A stretch of 9,265 nt of DNA from Bacillota bacterium. GTDB lineage: Bacteria > Bacillota_B > Desulfitobacteriia > Desulfitobacteriales > Desulfitobacteriaceae. The DNA lies in contig JAJYAS010000094.1 of NCBI GenBank assembly GCA_021779415.1, forward strand, positions 1-9,265, given 5' to 3'. Within the stretch, counting starts at the first letter, position 1. Each line of letters starts with the position of its first letter. This document shows, piece after piece, positions 1 to 6,105 of the stretch. Below the pieces are notes generated by a model that was not told the DNA's origin, made no database searches, and saw only the letters and a program-made list of their open reading frames with translations. Both the position numbers and the translations under genes were made by a program.

Positions 1-687
1 GTGGCGGCTAATTTCTCTTTGAATAATTTAAAAGCCAAAACTGCAGCCGTAATTATTGACCAGAAAAGTGACTATTCTAAAGGCTTAGCAGACTCTTTTG
101 TAACTAATTTTAAAAAAGGAAATGGCACGATTACTGGAACCGAGCAATATGTCGCTGGAAGTGATAAAGATTTCCGCTCGATTTTAACCCGAATAAAAGC
201 TGAAAATCCTGATATGGTTTGGTTACCAGGCTATTATCAAGAAGTGGGTCTAATTGTTAAGCAAGCGCGTGAATTGGGTATGAAGATGCCATTTATGGGT
301 GGAGATGGCTGGGACGATCCACAGCTCTTTAATATTGCAGGAAATAGTGATGTGCTGAACAATACTTTCTATGTTGATCACGTGGCAACAGATGATCCTG
401 CATTGGCTACGTTTGTAAGTGATTACAAAGCGAAATTTAATAGTGCTCCGAATGCCATGGCAGCTTTGGGCTATGATGCGGCAAATCTTCTAGTAAAAGC
501 TATTGATGATGCAAAAAGTACCGATTCAGAAAAAATTCGTACTGCTTTAGAGAATATGAAAGGGTTTAAAGGCGTAGGCGGAGAGATTACCATTGATCCT
601 AAAACGCATAACCCACAGAAGAGTGCAGTTATCATTGCAAATAAAGACGGTAAACCAGTGTTCGTGACTCGCGTTGCTCCTCAGTGA
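1..687 (+). CDS. livK: Branched-chain amino acid ABC transporter, substrate-binding protein (5'-truncated by window)
   Basis: This is the C-terminal two thirds of a periplasmic-binding-type receptor for leucine/isoleucine/valine or related amino acids. In a Gram-positive it would be a membrane-anchored lipoprotein that hands its ligand to LivH/LivM. The 228 visible residues begin inside the first lobe. The segment NLKAKTAAVIIDQKSDYSKG and the later GGDGWDDPQL and AALGYDAANLL segments are typical of the type 1 periplasmic-binding fold of LivK proteins. The GTG at base 1 is read as an internal valine, because family members are about 370-400 residues long and carry a signal peptide that is missing here. 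The gene ends in tandem stops, TGA TAA. It heads a livKHMGF operon and is separated from livH by a hairpin. Exact ligand specificity cannot be read from the sequence. Confidence 0.93.
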   Translation: MAANFSLNNLKAKTAAVIIDQKSDYSKGLADSFVTNFKKGNGTITGTEQYVAGSDKDFRSILTRIKAENPDMVWLPGYYQEVGLIVKQARELGMKMPFMGGDGWDDPQLFNIAGNSDVLNNTFYVDHVATDDPALATFVSDYKAKFNSAPNAMAALGYDAANLLVKAIDDAKSTDSEKIRTALENMKGFKGVGGEITIDPKTHNPQKSAVIIANKDGKPVFVTRVAPQ

Positions 688-743
688 TAAATTGGGCATC
701 TATGTGGCCTATTCGTAGGCATGACGACTAGTTATGTAAACAT

Positions 744-774
744 AGAGAGGGAGGGGACAGTTTTCACCCTCTCT
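744..774 (+). promoter_or_regulatory. Intercistronic stem-loop between livK and livH
   Basis: AGAGAGGG at 744-751 pairs perfectly with CCCTCTCT at 767-774, closing a 15-base loop. The following bases are CTTCTACATT, so there is no clean U-run and a full intrinsic terminator is unlikely. Such hairpins after a binding-protein gene commonly let livK mRNA accumulate over the membrane and ATPase cistrons, by protecting its 3' end or by partial termination. That role is inferred here from position only. Confidence 0.55.
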
Positions 775-816
775 CTTCTACATTGGAAAGGCTAGCAGAA
801 AAGGGAGTGAATTTTT

Positions 817-1704
817 TTGAGTAGTATCACCCAGATATTTCAGCAAATTATTAATGGATTATCTTTAGGAAGCATCTATGCACTCATTGCCTTGGGCTAC
901 ACGATGGTTTATGGTATCATCAAACTGATTAACTTTGCGCATGGTGACATAATGATGGTAGGGGCCTATTCAGGCTGGTTTGCCATAACGGTCTTGCATT
1001 TGTCCTTTTTGCCCGCACTGCTCTTTTCAATGGTTTCTTGTGCCTTACTAGGGGTTTTAATTGAACGAATTGCTTATAAACCCTTGCGAAACGCAACCCG
1101 CATTGCAGCGTTAATTACCGCGATCGGTGTTTCGTTATTCTTAGAGTATGGTGGCATGTTACTTGTTACGGCACAAGTGCGCACCTATCCTCCAGTCTTT
1201 CCAGAAACAATGTACAATGTAGGCGGTGTTTACTTCAAATACGGAGACATTGTAATGCTTATAACCGCAGTTGTGCTCATGGGCCTCTTGCATTTTACGG
1301 TTCAATACACGAAAGTGGGCAAAGCCATGCGTGCTGTATCCTTCGACAAAGAGGCTGCGTTACTGATGGGAATAAACACAAATAATATTATATCCTTTAC
1401 GTTTGCAATAGGTTCAGCATTAGCTGCTGCAGCGGGTGTACTGATGGGCGTCTACTTCAATACCATCGACCCTTTGATGGGGATTATTCCTGGTTTGAAG
1501 GCCTTCGTGGCCGCTGTACTTGGGGGAATCGGGATTATACCTGGTGCAATGGTCGGAGGATTAATGTTAGGCTTGATTGAATCAATTGTAAGCGGCTTTG
1601 GTGCTTCAACTTGGCGGGATGCAGTTGCCTTTCTCATTTTGATTCTTGTGCTTATTATTAAACCAAGTGGACTCTTTGGTAAAAATATACGTGAGAAAGT
1701 GTAG
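817..1704 (+). CDS. livH: Branched-chain amino acid ABC transporter, permease LivH
   Basis: This is one of the two integral membrane subunits of the HAAT/LIV importer; it forms the translocation channel with LivM. The 295-residue protein is hydrophobic almost throughout, with the family's N-terminal signature GYTMVYGIIKLINFAHGD at about residues 27-44. The cytoplasmic ATPase-contact (EAA-like) loop is RAVSFDKEAALLMGIN at about 172-187. The glycine-rich segment AAVLGGIGIIPGAMVGG is at about 232-248. Length is usual for LivH (about 290-300). The start is a TTG at 817, supported by AGGGAGTGA ending at 810, six bases upstream, and by alignment of the N-terminus with the family. The stop lies directly before the livM region, so the two are transcribed together. 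Confidence 0.96.
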   Translation: MSSITQIFQQIINGLSLGSIYALIALGYTMVYGIIKLINFAHGDIMMVGAYSGWFAITVLHLSFLPALLFSMVSCALLGVLIERIAYKPLRNATRIAALITAIGVSLFLEYGGMLLVTAQVRTYPPVFPETMYNVGGVYFKYGDIVMLITAVVLMGLLHFTVQYTKVGKAMRAVSFDKEAALLMGINTNNIISFTFAIGSALAAAAGVLMGVYFNTIDPLMGIIPGLKAFVAAVLGGIGIIPGAMVGGLMLGLIESIVSGFGASTWRDAVAFLILILVLIIKPSGLFGKNIREKV

Positions 1705-1713
1705 GTGAAGAAA

Positions 1714-2667
1714 ATGCGCAACTGGTTCAACCGCAAAAATGTGTTGTCACTCTTGGGAATTGTTCTGTTATATGCAGTTGTTCAAGGGCTGATCGTATTT
1801 GATATCATGCCTCCTTTCTATAAGCTGACTTTAATCCAAATATGTATTTATATTATCCTCGCTACCAGTCTGAATTTGATTAATGGTATAACAGGTCAAT
1901 TTTCTATTGGACATGCTGGGTTTATGGCCATAGGGGCCTATATTTCGGCGATTGTCACGGCTATTCAGCACGGTCCCTTATTTTTGGGACTTCTGGCTGG
2001 AGCGATTGTGTCGGCGTTGGCTGGCTTTTTGGTCGGATTACCTACGCTGCGTCTTAAAGGAGATTATCTTGCAATAGCAACCTTAGGATTTGGAGAAATT
2101 GTGCGTATTATCTTCTTGAACACGGACTATGTCGGAGGGGCAGCAGGATTCACCCTACCAAGCAAAATAACGTGGACATGGGCATTTGGATTAATGGTAT
2201 TGAGTGTCATTTTAATCAAGAATTTTGTTACCTCAACGCATGGTAGGGCATGTATCTCTATTCGCGAAAATGAAATTGCCGCAGAATCCATGGGAGTGAA
2301 TACGACAAAATACAAAGTAATGGCATTTACAATGGGAGCCTTCTTTGCCGGACTGGCGGGCGGAATTTATGCGAATTACTTTTATATTATTCAGCCTATG
2401 ACCTTCAACTTTTTACTGTCCTTTAACATTCTTGTTATGATTGTCCTCGGCGGCTTAGGAAGTATGACCGGTGGTATTTTGGGCGCCATTGTCATGACTT
2501 TGGCATCGGCACTTTTAGCAGGTGTTCCGGAGTGGCGTAATATTATAACGGCAGTGTTATTAGTCTTAATGATGATCTTTAGACCGACCGGAATAATGGG
2601 GACGAAAGAGTTTAGCTTAAATTTCCTGGGAAAGAAGAGTGAGAATAATGCCGCTTCTAAAAATTGA
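1714..2667 (+). CDS. livM: Branched-chain amino acid ABC transporter, permease LivM
   Basis: This is the second permease subunit and the partner of LivH. The multi-pass hydrophobic protein carries the LivM hallmark GQFSIGHAGFMAIGAY at residues 61-76. Its ATPase-contact loop GRACISIRENEIAAESMGVN is at about 177-196, and LVMIVLGGLGSMTGGILGA is at about 240-258. Two starts are possible: GTG at 1705, immediately after the livH stop, or ATG at 1714. I prefer ATG (317 residues) because AGGTGA at 1703-1708 is a good Shine-Dalgarno five bases ahead of it, while nothing strong precedes the GTG (which would give 320 residues). The 3' end overlaps livG by 20 bases, which suggests translational coupling. 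Confidence 0.95.
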   Translation: MRNWFNRKNVLSLLGIVLLYAVVQGLIVFDIMPPFYKLTLIQICIYIILATSLNLINGITGQFSIGHAGFMAIGAYISAIVTAIQHGPLFLGLLAGAIVSALAGFLVGLPTLRLKGDYLAIATLGFGEIVRIIFLNTDYVGGAAGFTLPSKITWTWAFGLMVLSVILIKNFVTSTHGRACISIRENEIAAESMGVNTTKYKVMAFTMGAFFAGLAGGIYANYFYIIQPMTFNFLLSFNILVMIVLGGLGSMTGGILGAIVMTLASALLAGVPEWRNIITAVLLVLMMIFRPTGIMGTKEFSLNFLGKKSENNAASKN

Positions 2668-3415
2668 AAATCTCTCTAAGTCTTTTGGTGGTTTAAAAGC
2701 GGTTTCGAATTTAAATGTTGAGATTAACCAAGGAGAACTGATCGGTCTGATTGGCCCAAACGGAGCAGGAAAAACCACGGTTTTCAATTTACTCACAGGG
2801 GTTTATGATAAGACTGAAGGAAAAATGACGTTTCTGGACAAAGATGTGAGTGGGCTTAAACCATATCAAGTCACCCAACGGGGGATGGCGCGAACGTTTC
2901 AAAATATCCGTTTGTTTAGTGATTTGAGTGTCATCGATAATGTAAAAATTGCTTATCATCAACGTACTTCCTACAGCATGACTAGTGCATTGTTTCGTCT
3001 TCCTAGCTATTACTCGGGTGAAGAAGAAATGCAGCGCAAAGGTATAGAGCTACTAAAGATATTTAACCTTGAAGATAAAGCGGAAGAGACGGCTAAAAAT
3101 TTACCTTATGGAGAACAACGTCGCTTGGAGATCGCTCGTGCTCTCGCTACGGACCCCAAACTTTTATTGCTTGATGAACCAGCAGCGGGTATGAATCCCC
3201 AAGAAACACATGACCTAATGAATCTCATTCGTTGGATTAGGGAGCAGTTTAAGCTAACGATTCTCTTGATTGAACATGATATGTCCTTAGTAATGGGCGT
3301 CTGTGAAAGGATCTATGTTTTGGATTATGGAATGATTATTGCGCAAGGTACACCAGAAGAGATTAAGAGCAATCCCAAAGTCATTGAGGCTTATTTAGGG
3401 GAGGAGGTTGTCTGA
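2648..3415 (+). CDS. livG: Branched-chain amino acid ABC transporter, ATP-binding protein LivG
   Basis: This is one of two cytoplasmic ATPases that power the LIV importer. The 255 residues contain Walker A GPNGAGKTT (36-44), the Q-loop in ARTFQNIRLF (Gln85), the LivG-type signature LPYGEQRRLEIARAL (152-166, with YGEQ replacing the canonical SGGQ), Walker B LLLLDEP (172-178) and the switch histidine in LLIEHDM (His210). The C-terminal GTPEEIKSNPKVIEAYLGEE is characteristic of this subfamily. ATG at 2648 is chosen because family members begin just before the LLKIENLSKSFGG stretch. A GTG at 2639 would add three residues. The livF start codon overlaps the stop (ATGA), and GGGGAGGAGG just upstream serves as the livF ribosome binding site. 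Confidence 0.96.
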   Translation: MPLLKIENLSKSFGGLKAVSNLNVEINQGELIGLIGPNGAGKTTVFNLLTGVYDKTEGKMTFLDKDVSGLKPYQVTQRGMARTFQNIRLFSDLSVIDNVKIAYHQRTSYSMTSALFRLPSYYSGEEEMQRKGIELLKIFNLEDKAEETAKNLPYGEQRRLEIARALATDPKLLLLDEPAAGMNPQETHDLMNLIRWIREQFKLTILLIEHDMSLVMGVCERIYVLDYGMIIAQGTPEEIKSNPKVIEAYLGEEVV

Positions 3416-4119
3416 TGCTTGTACTTGAAGATGTTAATGTATACTACGGTGCCATTCATGCCCTGAAAGGGATCTCCTTCGAGGTTAATCAGGGAGAAAT
3501 CGTAACCCTGATCGGCTCAAATGGCGCAGGAAAAAGCACAAGTCTTAAGACAATCTCAGGATTATTGCGCCCCAAAACGGGTAAGATTACATTTAAAGGT
3601 GAAAATATGGCAAGTGTTGCCCCTCAATCAATTGTAGCCAAAGGAATATCCCAAGTTCCGGAAGGGCGACATGTGTTTGCTAATATGACTGTTATCGAAA
3701 ACTTAGAACTAGGTGCTTTTTTGCGTAAGGATAAGGCAGGAATTAAGCAAGACATGAAACGGGTCTACGAGTTGTTCCCACGTCTTTTAGAACGTAATAG
3801 TCAAATATCGGGTACCTTGTCTGGTGGAGAACAACAAATGTTGGCCATGGGGCGAGCTCTGATGTCCAAACCTCAGCTGCTTCTTCTTGATGAGCCTTCA
3901 ATGGGTTTAGCTCCTATTTTGGTAAAACAAATATTTTCGATCATTAAGGAGATCAATGCTAGTGGGACAACCATCTTACTTGTGGAACAGAATGCGCACA
4001 TGGCTCTTTCGGTAGCAAATAGGGCCTATGTGCTTGAGACAGGTAAAATTGTGCTTTCCGGAGACTCTAAAAAATTAGCAGCCAGTGAAGAAGTCCGTAA
4101 GGCCTACCTCGGGGGCTAA
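3415..4119 (+). CDS. livF: Branched-chain amino acid ABC transporter, ATP-binding protein LivF
   Basis: This is the second ATPase subunit, pairing with LivG on the cytoplasmic face of LivHM. At 234 residues it has the usual LivF length. It shows Walker A GSNGAGKST (34-42), the Q-loop region GISQVPEGRHVF (Gln80), the canonical signature LSGGEQQMLAMGRAL (135-149), Walker B LLLLDEP (155-161), and LLVEQN with Gln192 where most ABC ATPases have a switch histidine. That substitution is normal for LivF, not a defect. Its ATG overlaps the livG TGA, and it has the operon's best Shine-Dalgarno (GGGGAGGAGG at 3399-3408). No terminator directly follows it, so transcription probably continues into the CBS-ACT gene. 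Confidence 0.97.
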   Translation: MLVLEDVNVYYGAIHALKGISFEVNQGEIVTLIGSNGAGKSTSLKTISGLLRPKTGKITFKGENMASVAPQSIVAKGISQVPEGRHVFANMTVIENLELGAFLRKDKAGIKQDMKRVYELFPRLLERNSQISGTLSGGEQQMLAMGRALMSKPQLLLLDEPSMGLAPILVKQIFSIIKEINASGTTILLVEQNAHMALSVANRAYVLETGKIVLSGDSKKLAASEEVRKAYLGG

Positions 4120-4198
4120 TTGCATATATTCCTTAGTACATGCGACTTAGCGAAAGTATGGTAATGCTTAAGTTCTACGTTGAAAGGGGTAAGGGAAT

Positions 4199-4825
4199 AT
4201 GTATGTTCGCCAATTTATGACATCTCAGGTTTTCACTGTGACTTCGTATGAATCTATTGCAGATACAATGGCCCTCATGCGGGAGAAAAAGATCGACCGA
4301 ATGCCAGTCTTGGAAAAGGGTAAGTTGGTGGGATTTGTAACAGATGGGGATCTTCGTGAGGTCTCACCTTCTCCTGCAACCACATTGAGCATTTTTGAAC
4401 TCAATTATCTCATAGCCAAAACTCCCATCCGTGAGGTAGCCGTGAAAAAAGTGGTGACTTGTCACCCGGACACAGCAATCGAGGACGCGGCCTTGTTAAT
4501 GCGTGAACATAAAATTGGAGGATTACCTGTCCTTGACGGGGATAAACTAGTCGGCATTATTACAGGCTACGATATTTTGGATGCCTTTTTGGATATTATG
4601 GGTTCGCGCAGCCCAGGCCAACGTGTGGTCATAGAGAAAAAAGATGAAGCTGGTGTTTTGTTAGATCTTGCTGGGACAATAAAGCAGTTTGATGTTAATG
4701 TTGCGAGTTTTGCCTTTTATCATTTAAGAGATAACCAAGTCCAAATTCTCGCACGCCTTCAAGGTGAACAAGTGGCTGAGACTAAAGCGGCTTTAGAAGA
4801 GAAAGGGTACGGAATCAGAAAATAA
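4199..4825 (+). CDS. CBS-pair and ACT-domain protein, AcuB-like
   Basis: This is a predicted cytoplasmic regulatory protein of 208 residues. Two tandem CBS motifs form a Bateman module: about 1-57 (MTSQVFTVTSYESIADTMAL to GFVTDGDLRE) and about 78-133 (VVTCHPDTAIEDAALLM to GIITGYDILDAF). A C-terminal ACT-like domain spans about 141-208 (RVVIEKKDEAGVLLDLAGT through ARLQG). CBS pairs usually bind adenine nucleotides, and ACT domains usually bind amino acids. The architecture matches proteins annotated AcuB, first named in the Bacillus acetoin-utilisation locus, but no acetoin genes are present here. ATG at 4199 follows purine-rich AAAGGGGTAAGGG. The gene lies 79 bases after livF with no visible terminator between and a strong one after, so it probably shares the liv transcript. 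Sensing of branched-chain amino acids is inference. Confidence 0.88.
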   Translation: MYVRQFMTSQVFTVTSYESIADTMALMREKKIDRMPVLEKGKLVGFVTDGDLREVSPSPATTLSIFELNYLIAKTPIREVAVKKVVTCHPDTAIEDAALLMREHKIGGLPVLDGDKLVGIITGYDILDAFLDIMGSRSPGQRVVIEKKDEAGVLLDLAGTIKQFDVNVASFAFYHLRDNQVQILARLQGEQVAETKAALEEKGYGIRK

Positions 4826-4889
4826 TAGACTGGATTTTTTAGATGCCTAGGAGACACGAATGTTAATAAGACCTACAAAATTAATAGGA

Positions 4890-4931
4890 AAAAGGAAGTC
4901 ACTGGGGGTATTTAATCAGTGACTTCCTTTT
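4890..4931 (+). terminator. Strong intrinsic terminator ending the liv / CBS-ACT transcript
   Basis: A perfect 15-bp stem is formed by AAAAGGAAGTCACTG (4890-4904) and CAGTGACTTCCTTTT (4917-4931), with a 12-base loop. The arms end in an A-run on one side and a T-run on the other, so it could work on both strands. It sits 64 bases after the CBS-ACT stop codon. Its right arm lies where the -35 element of the next promoter would be expected. Confidence 0.88.
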
Positions 4932-4945
4932 CATGCAAAACGGGT

Positions 4946-4951
4946 TATAAT
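4946..4951 (+). promoter_or_regulatory. Probable -10 element for the DUF2889 gene
   Basis: A consensus TATAAT at 4946-4951 lies 56 bases before the ATG at 5008 and 14 bases past the terminator. No good -35 hexamer is found at 16-18 bases spacing: that region is the CTTCCT/TTCCTT of the terminator's right arm. The promoter is therefore either -35-weak or activator-dependent. Confidence 0.55.
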
Positions 4952-5007
4952 ATAAGTGGAAATAGTGGCTAAAGATACCGTACTATTATGAGGAGATGGA
5001 GTAAGCA

Positions 5008-5439
5008 ATGTATCTTTTTAATCGATCGATTACTGTAAATGTCCGTTCAATAGACGGAAAATTGATAATAGTGGATGGCTTTTTTCTAGACAGCCATCAC
5101 GAGCTTTGTTTAACTCTAGGAGTTGACCTTGAGAGTAATACAATTACTTCAGCTGAGGGCGAATTCCGGCGAGCACCTCATTCAGATTGTGGACAAACTC
5201 AAGAAAAGATTAATAAACTTATAGGGGTCAACTTAAATCGCTATGTTCGCAAGCAGATTCAAATAGCAGTAGGGCTTGAACAAGGATGTACGCATTTAAC
5301 TGATCTCACACTTGAGTGTGTAAAAGGGATTATTCAAGCCAAGTTTCGGTTGATGCATCTTAATATGCAGGCTGAGGAGATTCAGCCACAAATTCAGCAA
5401 TATTTGGCAGGGAGTTGCCAGCACTACAAAAAGTCCTGA
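5008..5439 (+). CDS. DUF2889 family protein, function unknown
   Basis: This is a cytoplasmic protein of 143 residues with no signal peptide or membrane segment. The pattern fits the DUF2889 family. An N-terminal strand pair (SITVNVRSIDGKLIIVDGFF, about 7-26) is followed by an Asp-Ser-His-His stretch (28-31). A Pro-containing segment ends at Cys61 (RRAPHSDCG), then LIGVNLNRYVRKQI, and the hallmark GCTHLTDLTLECVKG at 93-107 with Cys94 and His96. Conserved Cys and His residues hint at metal or cofactor binding, but no function is established. ATG 5008 is preceded by AGGAGATGGAG (4991-5001). The leader contains a small inverted repeat, AATAGT (4961-4966) with ACTATT (4982-4987). The gene is monocistronic between the upstream terminator and a convergent small gene 27 bases downstream. 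Confidence 0.78.
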   Translation: MYLFNRSITVNVRSIDGKLIIVDGFFLDSHHELCLTLGVDLESNTITSAEGEFRRAPHSDCGQTQEKINKLIGVNLNRYVRKQIQIAVGLEQGCTHLTDLTLECVKGIIQAKFRLMHLNMQAEEIQPQIQQYLAGSCQHYKKS

Positions 5440-5466
5440 GCTGATCTGTGGCCGGAAATATTCTCT

Positions 5467-5604
5467 TTATTTTGGGTTAACATAAGCAAGCAAGATAGTT
5501 TCTTGACCGTTGGGGTGAGATTTATTAAATTTAGTCTCTAATGCTTTGATCTCTTCAATTTGGTCGTTGGTTAAACTGGAGAATGAAATCCCGGAGCTAT
5601 TCAT
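5467..5604 (-). CDS. Small protein of 45 residues, function unknown
   Basis: This minus-strand open frame starts with ATG at 5604-5602 and ends in TAA at 5469-5467. It begins MNSSGISFSSLTNDQIEEIK and ends in ETILLAYVNPK. A near-ideal Shine-Dalgarno, AAAGGAGGG (plus-strand positions 5614-5622), lies nine bases before the ATG, which is the main reason to call it real. A candidate promoter lies further upstream. The middle (about residues 11-27, LTNDQIEEIKALETKFN) should form a charged amphipathic helix. The C-terminus is a short hydrophobic strand (TILLAYV). There is no transmembrane segment, cysteine or signal peptide. Short proteins of this build (helix, then an 'ILLAY' tail) occur in Clostridia-type genomes, but I know of no assigned function. 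It converges on the DUF2889 gene and diverges from the tRNA-Sec gene. Confidence 0.72.
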   Translation of the reverse strand: MNSSGISFSSLTNDQIEEIKALETKFNKSHPNGQETILLAYVNPK

Positions 5605-5613
5605 TTTATAAGA

Positions 5614-5622
5614 CCCTCCTTT
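5614..5622 (-). promoter_or_regulatory. Strong ribosome binding site of the 45-residue gene
   Basis: On the minus strand the sequence reads AAAGGAGGG, followed by nine bases and ATG. It matches the anti-Shine-Dalgarno almost fully and fixes the start of the small gene. Confidence 0.75.
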
Positions 5623-5680
5623 AAAATACCTTGATACATATATTTAATATATATTTCTATTTTGCCCAAGTATATTAAAG

Positions 5681-5708
5681 TTTATACTTGCCTTTAAAAA
5701 TCCGACAA
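5681..5708 (-). promoter_or_regulatory. Candidate promoter of the 45-residue gene
   Basis: Read on the minus strand, TTGTCG (5708-5703) is a plausible -35 and TATAAA (5686-5681) a plausible -10, separated by 16 bases. This would give a leader of about 70 bases. The region is very AT-rich, so chance matches are possible. It physically overlaps the candidate tRNA-Sec promoter on the other strand. Confidence 0.4.
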
Positions 5709-5717
5709 GCCTATAAC
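5688..5717 (+). promoter_or_regulatory. Candidate promoter of the tRNA-Sec gene
   Basis: TTGCCT (5688-5693) and TATAAC (5712-5717) are separated by 18 bases and point towards the tRNA, which begins about 60 bases later. The match to a housekeeping sigma promoter is moderate. Confidence 0.42.
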
Positions 5718-5778
5718 TAGAATATTACAATGTTACTTCCATAATAAGAATGAATGTGTTAATATTATTGTCGACGAT

Positions 5779-5876
5779 GGGGATGGATGGTGGCTGGTGC
5801 TGCTCCCGGACTTCAAATCCGCGTGTCGGGACGCAGAACGTTCCGAGGTGTGTTCGATTCGCACGCATCCCCGCCA
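5779..5876 (+). tRNA. selC: tRNA-Sec (anticodon TCA)
   Basis: This is a selenocysteine tRNA, charged with serine, converted by SelA and delivered by SelB to in-frame UGA codons. The 98-base fold is read directly. The acceptor is GGGGATGG (5779-5786) with GCATCCCC (5865-5872). A six-bp D stem GGTGGC/GCTGCT closes a four-base loop TGGT. The anticodon loop CTTCAAA (5811-5817) has TCA at 5813-5815. The long variable arm is an 8-bp stem, TCGGGACG/CGTTCCGA, with loop CAGAA (5826-5846). A five-bp T stem encloses TTCGATT, and discriminator G plus CCA are encoded. The six-bp D stem with tiny loop, long variable arm and UCA anticodon are the bacterial tRNA-Sec hallmarks. Oddities are a G-G opposition at the eighth acceptor pair and a C-C opposition at 5806/5822 in the anticodon stem. 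No selA or selB lies in the window. Confidence 0.93.
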
Positions 5877-5948
5877 TATTCGTAGTTCTTAGTTCGATTT
5901 GGACCATTGAACAGGACCCTAGATAGGTTGTTTCATAAGTTATGTGCC

Positions 5949-5972
5949 AAGGCAGCGGAAAGCTGTCTTTTT
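5949..5972 (+). terminator. Probable terminator of the tRNA-Sec transcript
   Basis: AAGGCAGC (5949-5956) pairs with GCTGTCTT (5962-5969), an eight-bp stem with one G-T pair and a five-base GGAAA loop, and runs into TTTTT. It lies 72 bases after the tRNA 3' end, which would leave a long trailer to be trimmed. Confidence 0.6.
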
Positions 5973-6105
5973 GACGTGTTAGACTGCATCTAAGGCGACT
6001 GAATTCGTTAGCCAAGTTTTCCTTAAAGGCAGGATTTTAAGGGGCTTAACCCGAATATTATGGGTTAGCTAAGATTGAGTCTGATCGTATGGAAGGGGGA
6101 ACTAC
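5973..6105 (+). other. Leader region of the CvpA-family gene with two imperfect palindromes
   Basis: No gene is seen here. CCTTAAA (6021-6027) and TTTAAGG (6036-6042) form one inverted repeat, and TTAACCC (6046-6052) with GGGTTA (6062-6067) forms another. A TATTAT (6056-6061) inside the second repeat could be a -10 box, but no convincing -35 accompanies it. AAGGGGGAA just before the ATG at 6106 is the ribosome binding site. The palindromes could be an operator or RNA hairpins; both readings are tentative. Confidence 0.35.

Noticed and set aside
253..687. livK as a degraded or re-started gene, because the visible frame begins with GTG.
   Set aside because: The frame is intact and family-like to its normal end; the missing N-terminus is due to the window edge.
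1452..1736. Minus-strand open frame inside livH, and similar antisense frames inside livM and the aminopeptidase gene.
   Set aside because: They mirror the codon pattern of strongly supported genes on the plus strand and show no family features.
5437..5541. Possible selenocysteine read-through of the TGA ending the DUF2889 gene, since the frame stays open for about 34 more codons and a tRNA-Sec gene is nearby.
   Set aside because: The protein already has the family's expected length, the extension is antisense to the well-supported small gene, and I see no SECIS-like hairpin directly after the TGA.
5725..6015. Minus-strand open frame of 96 codons.
   Set aside because: It runs antisense through the whole tRNA-Sec gene and its terminator, has no protein-family features, and lacks a convincing ribosome binding site.
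5850..6105. tRNA-Sec 3' end as an integration site, since selC hosts genomic islands in some enterobacteria.
   Set aside because: No integrase and no repeated copy of the tRNA 3' end were seen downstream in the window; the following genes are housekeeping types.
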